A stretch of DNA of 64,000 nt, taken from NCBI RefSeq assembly GCF_002112505.1, contig NZ_NEHW01000008.1, forward strand, positions 186,001 to 250,000, in the 5' to 3' direction. The notes under the pieces were generated by a model. It saw nothing but the letters and a program-made list of their open reading frames with translations. It was not told the DNA's origin and did not search any database. Origin of the DNA: Pseudomonas sp. R28(2017) (GTDB lineage Bacteria; Pseudomonadota; Gammaproteobacteria; Pseudomonadales; Pseudomonadaceae). Shown here one piece after another: positions 1 to 8,924 of the stretch; positions within the stretch are counted from its first letter, which is position 1, and every line of letters begins with the position of its first letter. A program made the position numbers and the translations under genes.

Positions 1-854
1 GTCGCCACGGTGAAGCCCTCGGCATTGAACACGTAGATGATCACCGGCACCGTGATCAGGGTCGCCGGGGCCTGGGCAATCCCCAGCATGAGGATGACGA
101 TGGCCAGCATGCCCGCGCCTGGCACGCCCTTGATCACGAAACCGACACCGATCAGCAGCATCTGGATGAAGGCGATGCCGATCACCCCCTGGGCAACGGC
201 GCGGATGGTCGCGGTGCACAGCCTGGCAAGCGGTTTGCCACGCTCTTCGCCGGACACGCGCATGGCAATGCGCTGCGCGGCGATTTCGCCACGCTCACCA
301 AACGCCATGATGATGCCCGAGACGATAATCGCCCCGACGAACAGCAGGAACGCCCCACCGGCACTGGCTGCAGCGCCCAGCACGGTGCGCCCGGCACCCT
401 TGAGCTGAGGCATCCACTGGTTCAGCACATGTGCCATGTTTTCCGAGGCCGACAGCCACAGCGCATAAACCTTCGGGCCGATCAGCGGCCAGGTCGCCAC
501 CGACTCAGGCGGCGCCGGCACGCTCCAGGCGCCGCTCTTGAGCAGTGTCACCATGCTGTCTACCGATTCACCGATGGACATCACCACCAGGTAGATCGGT
601 ACCAGCAATATGACCAGCACCAACAGCACCACCAAGGATGCCGCATAGCCATCCTTGATGCCGCTGCCGCGCCTGATACGCAAGTACAGTGGATACAGCG
701 TCACCGCGAGGATCACCGACCACAGCATCAGCTCCAGGAACGGCTGGAAGACCTGGAAGGAGAAAACCACCAAGGCGGCCACCAGCCCCGCCTTGATCAG
801 CACGTCGAGCAGGCCCCGCGACAGGGCACTGTCCAGCTTGAAACTCGGCTGCAT
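1..854 (-). CDS. AI-2E family transporter, C-terminal part missing
   Basis: This gene runs off the left edge of the window; 284 codons of its N-terminal part are visible. The start is ATG at 854, preceded by a strong GGAGGTG ribosome site. The protein begins MQPSFKLDSALSRGLLDVLI. It has a pair of hydrophobic helices near residues 18-45, a charged linker, another long helix pair around residues 65-90, and further membrane segments rich in Gly, Ile and Val. This matches the AI-2E/PerM/YdiK family of inner-membrane proteins, whose substrates are largely unproven. The neighbouring antiporter gene is 40 bp upstream on the same strand, so they may be co-transcribed. Family assignment is good; the transported substrate cannot be stated. 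Confidence 0.75.
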   Translation of the reverse strand, partial: MQPSFKLDSALSRGLLDVLIKAGLVAALVVFSFQVFQPFLELMLWSVILAVTLYPLYLRIRRGSGIKDGYAASLVVLLVLVILLVPIYLVVMSIGESVDSMVTLLKSGAWSVPAPPESVATWPLIGPKVYALWLSASENMAHVLNQWMPQLKGAGRTVLGAAASAGGAFLLFVGAIIVSGIIMAFGERGEIAAQRIAMRVSGEERGKPLARLCTATIRAVAQGVIGIAFIQMLLIGVGFVIKGVPGAGMLAIVILMLGIAQAPATLITVPVIIYVFNAEGFTVA

Positions 855-894
855 GTTTCACCTCCGAACATTGGGCGCGCCTTCGAGGCGCGGT

Positions 895-2085
895 TCAGTG
901 GCCCGGCTCGGCTACCGGGCAGTCCTTGTCACGTAACTGCCGCGACAGGGCCATCATCACCACAGGCACCACTGCCATCGACAGCGTGATGGCAAGCACC
1001 AGCAAGTCATGCACCTGTTGCGTCAGCACCTGGTGCTCCAGCGCCAGCTTGAACACCACGAAGGCAAACTCGCCGCCGGACGCCAGCACGATCGCCAGGC
1101 ACAACGCCTCGGCGCGGCTGAGCCCACCTGCTGTACGCCCCAGCGCCAGCAGCAAGGGCAGCTTGACCACCACCAGCAGCAACGTCAGCCCCAACACGAT
1201 CAGGGGCATGCTGAACAGCAGCTGCAAGTCGGCGCTCATGCCGACGCCGACGAAGAACAGCCCGAGCAATAGGCCCTTGAGCGGTTCGATCTGGGTTTCC
1301 AGTTCATGCCGGAAGGGCGACTCGGCCATGATCACACCGGCCAGGAAAGCGCCCAGGGCCATGGATACGCCCACGTGCTCCATCAACCAGGCAGTGCCCA
1401 GCACCACCAGCAAGGCAGTAGCGGTGGACAGTTCGGGCAAGCCCGAGCCGACTGTCCATTTGAATACCGGGGTCAACAGGTAACGGCCGAAGATGATCAG
1501 CACACCAATGCCCGCCGCCACGGCCAGCAGCGGCCAGTTGCCTTCGTCGGCGGTGCTCACATCGCCACCGAGCAAGGGCACCACGGCAATCAGGGGGATG
1601 GCGGCAATGTCCTGGAACAACAGGATGGCGACGGCCAGGCGACCGTGCGGCTTGCCCAGGTCCTTGCGCTCGGCCAGCACCTGCAGGCCAAAGGCCGTCG
1701 ATGACAGCGCCAGCCCCAGGCCGAGCACGATGGCCGCCGCTTTCGATTGGTCAAACAGGAAGCAGGCCATCAGGCCCAGCACCACCGCCGTCAGCCCCAC
1801 CTGCAACGAGCCGATGCCGAACAACGCCTTGCGCATGGTCCACAGCCGCCGTGGCGACAGCTCCAGGCCAATGACGAACAACAGCATGACCACGCCCATC
1901 TCCGACAGGCGGGCGACGTTGTCGGGGTTGCCCAGAAGGCCCAGCACCGAGGGCCCGATCAGGATCCCGGCCAGCAGATAGCCGGGCACCGCGCCCATTT
2001 TCAAACGCTGCGCCAGTGGCACCAGAAGCACCACGGCCAGCAGAAACACTACCGTCGCCTGCAGCAGGCTGCCGTCATGTGGCAT
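895..2085 (-). CDS. CPA2-type cation:proton antiporter (KefB/KefC membrane domain only)
   Basis: The 396-residue product is an integral membrane protein of the monovalent cation:proton antiporter-2 family, expected to exchange K+ or Na+ for protons across the inner membrane. The family motif GYLLAGILIGPSVLG is at residues 35-49 and the ion-site motif FQDIAAIP lies near 157-164. About 12 membrane helices fill the protein. KefB and KefC normally carry a cytoplasmic TrkA-N nucleotide-binding domain of about 200 residues after this region. Here the protein ends soon after the last helix (tail RDKDCPVAEPGH), so it lacks glutathione/NAD gating and resembles shorter CPA2 members. Polyphosphate kinase is encoded 35 bp upstream on the same strand. 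Confidence 0.85.
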   Translation of the reverse strand: MPHDGSLLQATVVFLLAVVLLVPLAQRLKMGAVPGYLLAGILIGPSVLGLLGNPDNVARLSEMGVVMLLFVIGLELSPRRLWTMRKALFGIGSLQVGLTAVVLGLMACFLFDQSKAAAIVLGLGLALSSTAFGLQVLAERKDLGKPHGRLAVAILLFQDIAAIPLIAVVPLLGGDVSTADEGNWPLLAVAAGIGVLIIFGRYLLTPVFKWTVGSGLPELSTATALLVVLGTAWLMEHVGVSMALGAFLAGVIMAESPFRHELETQIEPLKGLLLGLFFVGVGMSADLQLLFSMPLIVLGLTLLLVVVKLPLLLALGRTAGGLSRAEALCLAIVLASGGEFAFVVFKLALEHQVLTQQVHDLLVLAITLSMAVVPVVMMALSRQLRDKDCPVAEPGH

Positions 2086-2120
2086 GAGTTCGCCCCCTTG
2101 TTACGCACTGGCGTAAGGGA

Positions 2121-2939
2121 TCAGAAACGTTCTTCGACCACTTTGAAGGGATAGGCCACAGCCTTGTATTTGCCGATCTTGCCGCGCTTGGGCAGCTTCA
2201 CCACTTCATCGCGGGTGATGTCCTTGTAAGGGATGCGCGACAGCATGTGGCTGACGATATTCAGCCGGGCGCGGCGCTTGTCGTCGGAATGCGCCATGAA
2301 CCACGGCGCCCAGGACGAATCCGAGGCGGCGAACATGTCGTCACGGGCGCGGGTGTAGTCGTCCCAGCGGGTGTAGGACTTGAGGTCCATGGGCGACAGC
2401 TTCCACAGCTTGCGCCCGTCGTTGATGCGGTCCTGCAGGCGCCGGGTCTGCTCCTCGGCGCTGACTTCGAGCCAGTACTTGATAAGGATGATCCCCGACT
2501 CGACCATCATCTTCTCGAACAGCGGCACCACGGTGAGGAACTTGGCGCTCTGCTCTTCACTGCAGAAGCCCATCACCCGCTCGACACCGGCGCGGTTGTA
2601 CCAGCTGCGGTCGAAGATCACCACCTCGCCGGCGGCAGGCAGGTGGCGCAGGTAGCGTTGCACGTACATCTGGGTCTTTTCCCGCTCGGTCGGTGCCGGC
2701 AGTGCCACCACGCGGAACACCCGCGGGCTGACCCGTTCGGTGATGGCCTTGATGGTGCCACCCTTGCCAGCACCATCGCGGCCCTCGAACACGATGCAGA
2801 CTTTCAGGCCCTTGGCCACGACCCACTCCTGCAGCTTCACGAGTTCCACGTGCAGCGTCTTGAGCTCCCGTTCGTAGGCCTTGCCGCCCAGCTTTTCCGA
2901 CTGTTCTCTCGGGTCTTTTTTCCTGGACGGCTTGGCCAT
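2121..2939 (-). CDS. ppk2: polyphosphate kinase 2 (class I PPK2)
   Basis: This 272-residue cytoplasmic enzyme should transfer phosphate between polyphosphate and nucleoside diphosphates. A P-loop GRDGAGKGG is at residues 53-61. The Walker B-like strand EVVIFDRSWYNR is at about 105-116, with Asp110 and Arg111. The lid RLQDRINDGRKLWKLSP is at about 167-183. A single PPK2 domain of about 230 residues plus a lysine-rich N-terminal tail fits class I enzymes, which in Pseudomonas mainly make GTP or ATP from polyphosphate. The gene stands between the antiporter and a hydrolase on the same strand. Start ATG at 2939 follows an AGGAGA-like site (plus-strand tctcct just after it). Class assignment is by single-domain size and motifs only. 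Confidence 0.92.
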   Translation of the reverse strand: MAKPSRKKDPREQSEKLGGKAYERELKTLHVELVKLQEWVVAKGLKVCIVFEGRDGAGKGGTIKAITERVSPRVFRVVALPAPTEREKTQMYVQRYLRHLPAAGEVVIFDRSWYNRAGVERVMGFCSEEQSAKFLTVVPLFEKMMVESGIILIKYWLEVSAEEQTRRLQDRINDGRKLWKLSPMDLKSYTRWDDYTRARDDMFAASDSSWAPWFMAHSDDKRRARLNIVSHMLSRIPYKDITRDEVVKLPKRGKIGKYKAVAYPFKVVEERF

Positions 2940-3033
2940 GGCACTCTCCTGAAGGCGAATGAAGAGTCAGTATGGTCGATCCATGGCAATTTGCCGTTTC
3001 GCTTGTTAGGCAAGTTGCCGCGCCATGAGGCCC

Positions 3034-3654
3034 TTATTTCGCCAGCTTGTTGTAGCTGGTCATCAGGTTGCGATAGTCCGGAATGTGGTTGGAGAACAGC
3101 GTGCCCAGGCCTTCGATATCGTTGCGCCAGTCACGGTGCAGCTCGCAAGCCACGCCGAACCAGGTCATCAGCTGGGCACCGGCTGCCTCCATGCGCCGCC
3201 AGGCCGAATCACGGGTCAGTTCGTTGAAGGTGCCGGAGGCATCGGTGACCACGAACACCTCGAAGCCCTCCTCCAGCGCCGACAATGCCGGGAAGGCCAC
3301 GCAAACCTCGGTGACCACCCCGGCGATCAGCAGCTGCTTCTTGCCGGTGGCTTTCACCGCCTTGACGAAGTCTTCGTTGTCCCAGGCGTTGATGTTGCCG
3401 GGGCGGGCGATGTAGGGGGCGTCGGGGAACTGCTCCTTGAGTTCGGGCACCAGCGGGCCGTTGGGGCCGGTTTCGAAGCTGGTAGTGAGGATGGTCGGCA
3501 GTTTGAAGTACTTGGCCAGGTCGGAGAGGGCCAGCACGTTGTTCTTGAAACGGTCGGGGTCGATGTCGCGGACCAGTGAAAGCAGGCCGGTCTGGTGGTC
3601 GACCAGCAGGACGGCGGCATTGTTCTTGTCCAGACGCTTGTATTGGAAGGCCAT
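3034..3654 (-). CDS. ycaC: isochorismatase-family hydrolase, YcaC-like
   Basis: The 206-residue product belongs to the cysteine-hydrolase (isochorismatase-like) fold. Asp19 in the strand AAVLLVDH and Cys118 in AGVVTEVCVAF are at the catalytic positions of the family. The segments TSFETGPNGPL and ARPGNINAW are typical of YcaC, an octameric hydrolase of unknown physiological substrate. The length matches YcaC (about 208 residues). It is likely monocistronic: the ectoine operon ends 119 bp upstream with a GC-rich hairpin, and ppk2 lies 95 bp downstream. Function beyond fold-level hydrolase remains unknown. Confidence 0.85.
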   Translation of the reverse strand: MAFQYKRLDKNNAAVLLVDHQTGLLSLVRDIDPDRFKNNVLALSDLAKYFKLPTILTTSFETGPNGPLVPELKEQFPDAPYIARPGNINAWDNEDFVKAVKATGKKQLLIAGVVTEVCVAFPALSALEEGFEVFVVTDASGTFNELTRDSAWRRMEAAGAQLMTWFGVACELHRDWRNDIEGLGTLFSNHIPDYRNLMTSYNKLAK

Positions 3655-3745
3655 GACTGATCTCCATGCAACGAAAGGTTGGGAGTATCAGCGTAGGCAA
3701 GGATGAGGGGTGGGCGGGACCGTCAGTCGGTTCGCTGGTGCTGCA

Positions 3746-3766
3746 AGGGGCCGCAGGGCGGCCCCT
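3746..3766 (-). terminator. GC-rich hairpin closing the ectoine catabolic operon
   Basis: Perfect 9-bp arms aggggccgc and gcggcccct are separated by agg, just 3' of doeD. No long T-run follows, so it may be a weak terminator or an mRNA-stabilising stem-loop. Similar GGGCCGC hairpins occur after several other genes in the window. Confidence 0.55.
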
Positions 3767-3773
3767 GCAATGT

Positions 3774-5159
3774 TCAGCCGAGCACCTTGTTGGCGACCTC
3801 GTCGACCGCGGCCTTGGTGATGGCGACGATCCGCTCGGCATCCTCCTGGGTCAGCACCAGCGGCGGCGCAAAGCCGAGAATGTCGCCATGGGGCATGGCC
3901 CGGGCGATCATCCCGCGCTCGAGGCACGCTGCCGACACCTGCGGGCCGACCTTGAGCGCCGGGTCGAACGCGGTGCGCGCCTCGCGATCGGCCATGAACT
4001 CGACCGCGCACAGCATGCCGTCACCGCGCACTTCGCCTACCAGCGGGTGGCCCTCGAAGGTCTCGCGCATGCGCCGGTTCAGATAGGCACCCACCACTTC
4101 GGCATTCTCGGTCAGGTTCTCGCGTTCGAGGATATCCAGGTTGGCCAGGGCCGCCGCTGCGCAGATCGGGTGCCCGGAATACGTCCAGCCATGGCCCATC
4201 GGGCCAGCCTTCTGCGAGCCCTCTTCGATCACATTCCACACCTTCTCGCCGACGATCACCGCCGACAGCGGCGCGTAGGCGCTGGTCAGGCCCTTGGCCG
4301 TGGTCATCAGGTCCGGGCGGATGCCATAGCGCTGGCTGCCCATCTTCGAACCCAGGCGGCCGAACGCGCACACCACTTCGTCGGCGATCAGCAGCACGTC
4401 ATAGCGGTCGAGCACAGCCTGGATCGCCTGCCAGTAGCCCTTGGGCGGCACGATGATGCCACCGGTGCCCATCAGTGGTTCACCGATGAACGCGGCGACG
4501 GTGTCGGGGCCTTCGGCGAGGATCAGCTGCTCCAGCGCATCGGCGCAGTACTGCACGAAAGCCTGCTCGTCCATGCCCGCTGGCGCCTTGCGGTACCAGT
4601 GCGGGCAGACCGTGTGGTGGACGCCTTGCACCGGCAGGTCGAAGTGCTGGTGGAAGCTGGCCAGGCCTGTGAGGCTGCCGGTCATGATGCCCGAGCCGTG
4701 GTAGCCACGGTCGCGTGAGATGATCTTCTTCTTCTGTGGGCGGCCAAGGATGTTGTTGTAGTAACGCACCAGCTTGACCTGGGTTTCGTTGGCATCGGAG
4801 CCCGACAGGCCGTAGTAGACCTTCTTCATCCCGGCCGGCGCCCAGTCGATGATGCGGCTGGACAGCTCGATGATCGCCTCGGTCGAATGGCCGACGTAGG
4901 TGTGGTAGTACGCCAGTTCCTTGGCCTGGCGGTGGATCGCGTCGGCGACCTCGGTGCGCCCGTAGCCGATGTTCACGCAGTACAGGCCGGCGAACGCATC
5001 GATCAGTTCACGGCCTTCGTGGTCACGCAGGCGGATGCCCTCGGCACCGGTGATGATCCGCCCCTTGAGCGCGCCGCTGGCGTGGTCGTGGGCATGGGTC
5101 GAGGGGTGCATGAAGTGGGCGCGGTCCTGTTCGAACAGCTGGCTGAAATCTTGGCTCAT
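3774..5159 (-). CDS. doeD: class III aminotransferase, probable diaminobutyrate transaminase DoeD
   Basis: This 461-residue PLP enzyme is an aspartate/ornithine-type class III aminotransferase. The PLP lysine is Lys289 in TTAKGL and the ring-nitrogen aspartate is Asp260 in LLIADEVV; the phosphate-cup motif GSDANE is at 120-125. By position in a complete ectoine cluster it should deaminate L-2,4-diaminobutyrate to aspartate-semialdehyde (the DoeD step). The ATG at 5159 has AAGGAG eight bases upstream; a GTG three codons earlier is less likely. It is the last gene of the operon, 12 bp after the aldehyde dehydrogenase. From sequence alone it could be another omega-transaminase, such as a beta-alanine or GABA type. 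Confidence 0.8.
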   Translation of the reverse strand: MSQDFSQLFEQDRAHFMHPSTHAHDHASGALKGRIITGAEGIRLRDHEGRELIDAFAGLYCVNIGYGRTEVADAIHRQAKELAYYHTYVGHSTEAIIELSSRIIDWAPAGMKKVYYGLSGSDANETQVKLVRYYNNILGRPQKKKIISRDRGYHGSGIMTGSLTGLASFHQHFDLPVQGVHHTVCPHWYRKAPAGMDEQAFVQYCADALEQLILAEGPDTVAAFIGEPLMGTGGIIVPPKGYWQAIQAVLDRYDVLLIADEVVCAFGRLGSKMGSQRYGIRPDLMTTAKGLTSAYAPLSAVIVGEKVWNVIEEGSQKAGPMGHGWTYSGHPICAAAALANLDILERENLTENAEVVGAYLNRRMRETFEGHPLVGEVRGDGMLCAVEFMADREARTAFDPALKVGPQVSAACLERGMIARAMPHGDILGFAPPLVLTQEDAERIVAITKAAVDEVANKVLG

Positions 5160-5171
5160 GGCAAACACTCC

Positions 5172-6638
5172 TTAGAACTGACCGTGGTGGTGCAGGCAAA
5201 CGTATTTGGTTTCGACAAAGGGCTCGAAGCCCTCGCTGCCGCCTTCGCGGCCCAGGCCCGAGGCCTTCATGCCGCCGAACGGGATGGGGTGGCCGGTGAA
5301 CTTGACGCCGTTGATCGCCACCATCGCGTGGTCGAGCCGGCGCACCAGCGGGTGCACGACATCCAGGCGGTTGCCGACGATGTAGGCGGCCAGGCCATAC
5401 TCGGTGTCGTTGGCCATGGCGATGGCCTGCTCCAAGGTGTCGAACGGCATCACCCCGGCAATCGGCGCGAAGTTTTCTTCCTGGTAGATGCGCATCGCCG
5501 GGCTGACATCGGCCAGTACCGTCGGCTGGAAGAACCAGCCGCCCAGGGCATGCCCTTCCCCGCCGACCAGGCGCCGGGCACCGCGCTGCAGGGCGTCCTC
5601 GACCCGGGCCTGGGTGGCATCGAAGGCGGCCTGGTGCATCAACGGGCCGATCTGTGCCGCGGTTTCCTCGCCATCGACCATGGCCGGGCCGACCGGCAGT
5701 GCTCGCACCGCCTCGGCGAAACGCGCCAGGAACGCTTCGTACAACGGCCGCTGCACCATGATCCGGTTGGCTGCGCAGCAGTCCTGGCCGGAGGTCTGGA
5801 ACTTGGCCGCCACAGCCACCCGCACCGCCAGATCGAGGTCGGCATCGGCGCAGACGATGAACGGCGCATTGCCGCCCAGTTCCAGCGCCACTTTCTTCAC
5901 GTCCTGGGCCGCGGCCTGCAGCACCAGCTTGCCGACCCGGGTCGAGCCGGTGAAGCTGACCGCGCGCACGCGGCTGTCGCGCACCAGGGTTTCCATGGCC
6001 ATCTGCGGCTCGCCGATCACCACGTTGAATACGCCTGGCGGGAAGCCGGCGTCCTCTGCCAGCTGCGCCAGCGCCAGCGCCGAGAACGGCGTTTCATGGG
6101 CCGGCTTGACCACCACGGTGCAGCCGGCGGCGAGTGCCGCAGCGGCCTTGCGGGTGATCATGGCGCTGGGGAAGTTCCAGGGAGTAAGCAGTGCGCAGAC
6201 CCCGACCGGCTCCTTCACCGTGCTCAGCTGGGCGCCCGGGATATGGCTGGGAAGGGTCTGGCCATTGAGGCGTCGGGCCTGCTCGGCGAACCAGGGAATG
6301 AAGCTCGCCGCATAGGCGATTTCGCCGCGTGCCTCGGCCAGCGGTTTGCCCTGCTCTTCGCTGAGGATGCGCGCCAGCGCCTCCTGGTGTTCGACCATCA
6401 GCTCGGCCCAGCGCCGCAACAACGCCGCGCGACTGTCCAGGCTCTGCTGGCGCCAGGCGGGGAACGCCCGCTCGGCGGCATCCACTGCAGCGACGATCTG
6501 CTCGTGCTCGAGCAGCGGCACATGGCCGATGACCTGCCGGCTGGCCGGGTTGTGCACGGCGACGCTGTTGCCACTGTGGCTGTGCAGCCACTGGCCGTCG
6601 ACATGGCACAGGCTATTGAAGGGGTAGTGGTGTGACAT
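5172..6638 (-). CDS. doeC: NAD(P)-dependent semialdehyde dehydrogenase, probable aspartate-semialdehyde dehydrogenase DoeC
   Basis: This 488-residue member of the aldehyde dehydrogenase superfamily is closest in look to succinate-semialdehyde dehydrogenases (GabD). The catalytic Cys287 lies in SGQDCCAA, the general base Glu253 in LELGGNAP, and the nucleotide-binding motif FTGSTRVG at 229-236. Placed between the diaminobutyrate transaminase and the DoeB deacetylase, it most likely oxidises aspartate-4-semialdehyde to aspartate, the last step of ectoine breakdown. Gaps of 12 bp downstream and 36 bp upstream mark one operon. A succinate-semialdehyde activity is possible as a side reaction or main role. 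Confidence 0.82.
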   Translation of the reverse strand: MSHHYPFNSLCHVDGQWLHSHSGNSVAVHNPASRQVIGHVPLLEHEQIVAAVDAAERAFPAWRQQSLDSRAALLRRWAELMVEHQEALARILSEEQGKPLAEARGEIAYAASFIPWFAEQARRLNGQTLPSHIPGAQLSTVKEPVGVCALLTPWNFPSAMITRKAAAALAAGCTVVVKPAHETPFSALALAQLAEDAGFPPGVFNVVIGEPQMAMETLVRDSRVRAVSFTGSTRVGKLVLQAAAQDVKKVALELGGNAPFIVCADADLDLAVRVAVAAKFQTSGQDCCAANRIMVQRPLYEAFLARFAEAVRALPVGPAMVDGEETAAQIGPLMHQAAFDATQARVEDALQRGARRLVGGEGHALGGWFFQPTVLADVSPAMRIYQEENFAPIAGVMPFDTLEQAIAMANDTEYGLAAYIVGNRLDVVHPLVRRLDHAMVAINGVKFTGHPIPFGGMKASGLGREGGSEGFEPFVETKYVCLHHHGQF

Positions 6639-6674
6639 GACTGTTCTCCATACCTCGTTGTCGTGGCGTCGGGC

Positions 6675-7694
6675 CTAGGCCAACACGTCGGCGATCACCG
6701 CCAGGGTGTCGCCGCACTGCACCAGGCCGGGGAAATGCCGGGCAGCGAGCAGGCCGCTGCGGCGGGCGCGGTATTCGACCGGGGCGCTGCCGGTGCGGCG
6801 GATGTCATGGATGCGGGCGATCACTTCACCCTGGCTGACCGTGTCACCCAGGTCGCGGCACATCTCCAGCAAGCCGTCGTGCTCGCTGGCGATGAAGCAG
6901 TCGCCATCGGGCATGTCGAGCAGAATGGTCTCGCCCTGCTCCACTTCGCCGGCGAGGATGCCGGCGTGGATCAGCAGGTTGCGCACGCCTCGCTCGGCCA
7001 GGGCCACGCTTTTTGCCGTGGAGGTGCCGCCCCCGCCCAACTCGGTGGTGACGAACACCTTGCCCTGCTCTTCGGCGGCGGTGTCGTACATCGCCTGCGC
7101 ATCCAGTTCGAGCATGCGCATGCTGTAGGGCGCGCAGAACGCCTGCATGCCGGCTTCACAGCGGGCTTGCTGGGCCTTGTCGGGCAGCACGTGGCAAGCG
7201 GCGAACGGCAGGAAGTCGAGGGTGCGGCCACCGGAATGGATATCCAGGACGATATCGGCCAGCGGCAGCAAGGTCCGCCGGAAGTAGTCGGCGATCTTCT
7301 CTGTCACGCTGCCATCGGGCCGGCCAGGAAAACTGCGGTTGAGGTTGCCGCGGTCGATCGGCGACGTGCGGGTGCCGGCCTGGAAGGCCGGGGTGTTCAT
7401 GAACGGCACGATGATCACCCGCCCGCTCACCTGCCCGGCCTGCAGCTGCTGGGCCAGTTTGCTCAGGGCTACCGGGCCTTCGTACTCGTCACCGTGGTTG
7501 CCGCCGGTGAGCAAGGCGGTCGGGCCACTGCCGTTGCTGACCACGGTCAGCGGGATCATCACTGCGCCCCAGGCCGAGTCGTCACGTGAGTACGGCAGCT
7601 TGAGGAAGCCGTGCTGCACGCCGTCCCGCTCGAAATCCACGGTGCAGCTGATCGGGTTGGCCACGCCCACGGCGGCCTGTGCGATTGCATTCAT
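6675..7694 (-). CDS. doeB: N2-acetyl-L-2,4-diaminobutanoate deacetylase
   Basis: This 339-residue zinc enzyme belongs to the succinylglutamate desuccinylase/aspartoacylase (AstE/AspA) family. The zinc motif GGNHGDEYEG gives His67 and Glu70, and the third ligand His153 is in DIHSGG. The substrate-binding stretch RGNLNRSFPG is at about 115-124. In the ectoine pathway DoeB removes the acetyl group from N-alpha-acetyl-diaminobutyrate made by DoeA. The start lies only 3 bp after the doeA stop, which indicates tight translational coupling. The ordered cluster makes the specific assignment strong. Confidence 0.92.
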   Translation of the reverse strand: MNAIAQAAVGVANPISCTVDFERDGVQHGFLKLPYSRDDSAWGAVMIPLTVVSNGSGPTALLTGGNHGDEYEGPVALSKLAQQLQAGQVSGRVIIVPFMNTPAFQAGTRTSPIDRGNLNRSFPGRPDGSVTEKIADYFRRTLLPLADIVLDIHSGGRTLDFLPFAACHVLPDKAQQARCEAGMQAFCAPYSMRMLELDAQAMYDTAAEEQGKVFVTTELGGGGTSTAKSVALAERGVRNLLIHAGILAGEVEQGETILLDMPDGDCFIASEHDGLLEMCRDLGDTVSQGEVIARIHDIRRTGSAPVEYRARRSGLLAARHFPGLVQCGDTLAVIADVLA

Positions 7695-7697
7695 GGT

Positions 7698-8888
7698 TCA
7701 GTCCTTCACGAACAGCTGGCGCGGCACGTTGCACAGGGTCTCGACCCCGGTCTCGGTGATGAGGATGCTTTCGGTGATCTCCAGGCCCCAGTCGTCCATC
7801 CACAGCCCTGGCATGAAGTGGAAGGTCATGCCCGGTTGCAGCACGCTGGTGTCGCTCGGGCGCAGGCTCATGGTGCGCTCGCCCCAGTCTGGCGGGTAGC
7901 TGATGCCGATCGGGTAGCCGCAGCGGCTGTCCTTGTGGATGCCGAACTTCTCCAGCACGCGGAAGAACGCCCGGGCGATGTCACCGGTGGTGTTGCCGGG
8001 CCGCGCGGCATCGAGGCCGGCCGCGATGCCTTCGACCACGGCCTTTTCGCCCTCGAGAAAATGCTGCGGCGGCTTGCCCAGGTACACGGTGCGTGACAGC
8101 GGGCAGTGGTAGCGCTTGTAGCAGCCGGCGATCTCGAAGAAGGTGCCGGCGCCACGGGTGAACGGCGAATCGTCCCAGGTCAGGTGCGGCGCGCTGGCGT
8201 CGGCGCCGGTCGGCAACAGCGGCACGATCGCCGGGTAGTCGCCGCCATGGCCGTCGACACCGAGGATGCCGCTGCGGTAGATCTCGGCCACCAGTTCGTT
8301 CTTGCGCATGCCGGGCTCGATGCGTTCGAGGATGCGCCCATGCATCTGCTCGACGATGCGCGCGGCGATGCGCATGTAGTCGATTTCCTGCGGCGACTTG
8401 ATCGCCCGCTGCCAGTTGACCAGCCCGGCGGCATCGCTGAAGCGTGCCTGTGGCAGGTGCTTGCACAGCGCCTGGTAGGCGGCGGCGCTGAAGTAGTAGT
8501 TGTCCATCTCCACGCCGATGCTCAGGCCACCCCAGCCCTTGGCCAGGATCACTTCCTGGCACAGGTAGTCCATCGGGTGGCGCTCGCGCGACTGCACGTA
8601 GATGTCCGGGTAGCCGACGATGTTGTCGTGCTGCATGAACACCGTGCGCTTGGCGCCGTTGGCGTCCTGCCCGCGGCCGAACCAGATCGGCTCGCCATCG
8701 AGCGCCAGCAGCACGCACTGGTGCACGTAGAACGACCAGCCGTCATAGCCGGTAAGCCAGGCCATGTTAGAGGGGTCGGTTACCAGCAACAGCTCCAGGC
8801 CCTGTGCCTGCATGGCGGCGCGGGTCTTGGCCAGGCGCTGGGCGTATTCCTGCCGGCTGAACGGCAGGTTGACCACTGTCTGTGACAT
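7698..8888 (-). CDS. doeA: ectoine hydrolase
   Basis: The 396-residue product has the two-domain creatinase/prolidase (M24) fold. An N-terminal domain containing LTGYDGWSFYVHQ is followed by the pita-bread catalytic domain from about residue 160. DoeA opens the ectoine ring to N-alpha-acetyl-2,4-diaminobutyrate (and the hydroxylated equivalent). Several usual M24 metal ligands appear altered, since the expected Asp-Asp pair sits in a PHLTWDD context; this agrees with ring-opening rather than peptide cleavage in this family. The gene is 36 bp after eutC and 3 bp before doeB. Assignment rests on recognisable sequence and on a complete pathway context. Confidence 0.93.
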   Translation of the reverse strand: MSQTVVNLPFSRQEYAQRLAKTRAAMQAQGLELLLVTDPSNMAWLTGYDGWSFYVHQCVLLALDGEPIWFGRGQDANGAKRTVFMQHDNIVGYPDIYVQSRERHPMDYLCQEVILAKGWGGLSIGVEMDNYYFSAAAYQALCKHLPQARFSDAAGLVNWQRAIKSPQEIDYMRIAARIVEQMHGRILERIEPGMRKNELVAEIYRSGILGVDGHGGDYPAIVPLLPTGADASAPHLTWDDSPFTRGAGTFFEIAGCYKRYHCPLSRTVYLGKPPQHFLEGEKAVVEGIAAGLDAARPGNTTGDIARAFFRVLEKFGIHKDSRCGYPIGISYPPDWGERTMSLRPSDTSVLQPGMTFHFMPGLWMDDWGLEITESILITETGVETLCNVPRQLFVKD

Positions 8889-8924
8889 ACGGGTGCCCTT
8901 CTTGTGAGTGGGTTGCGAAAGGTG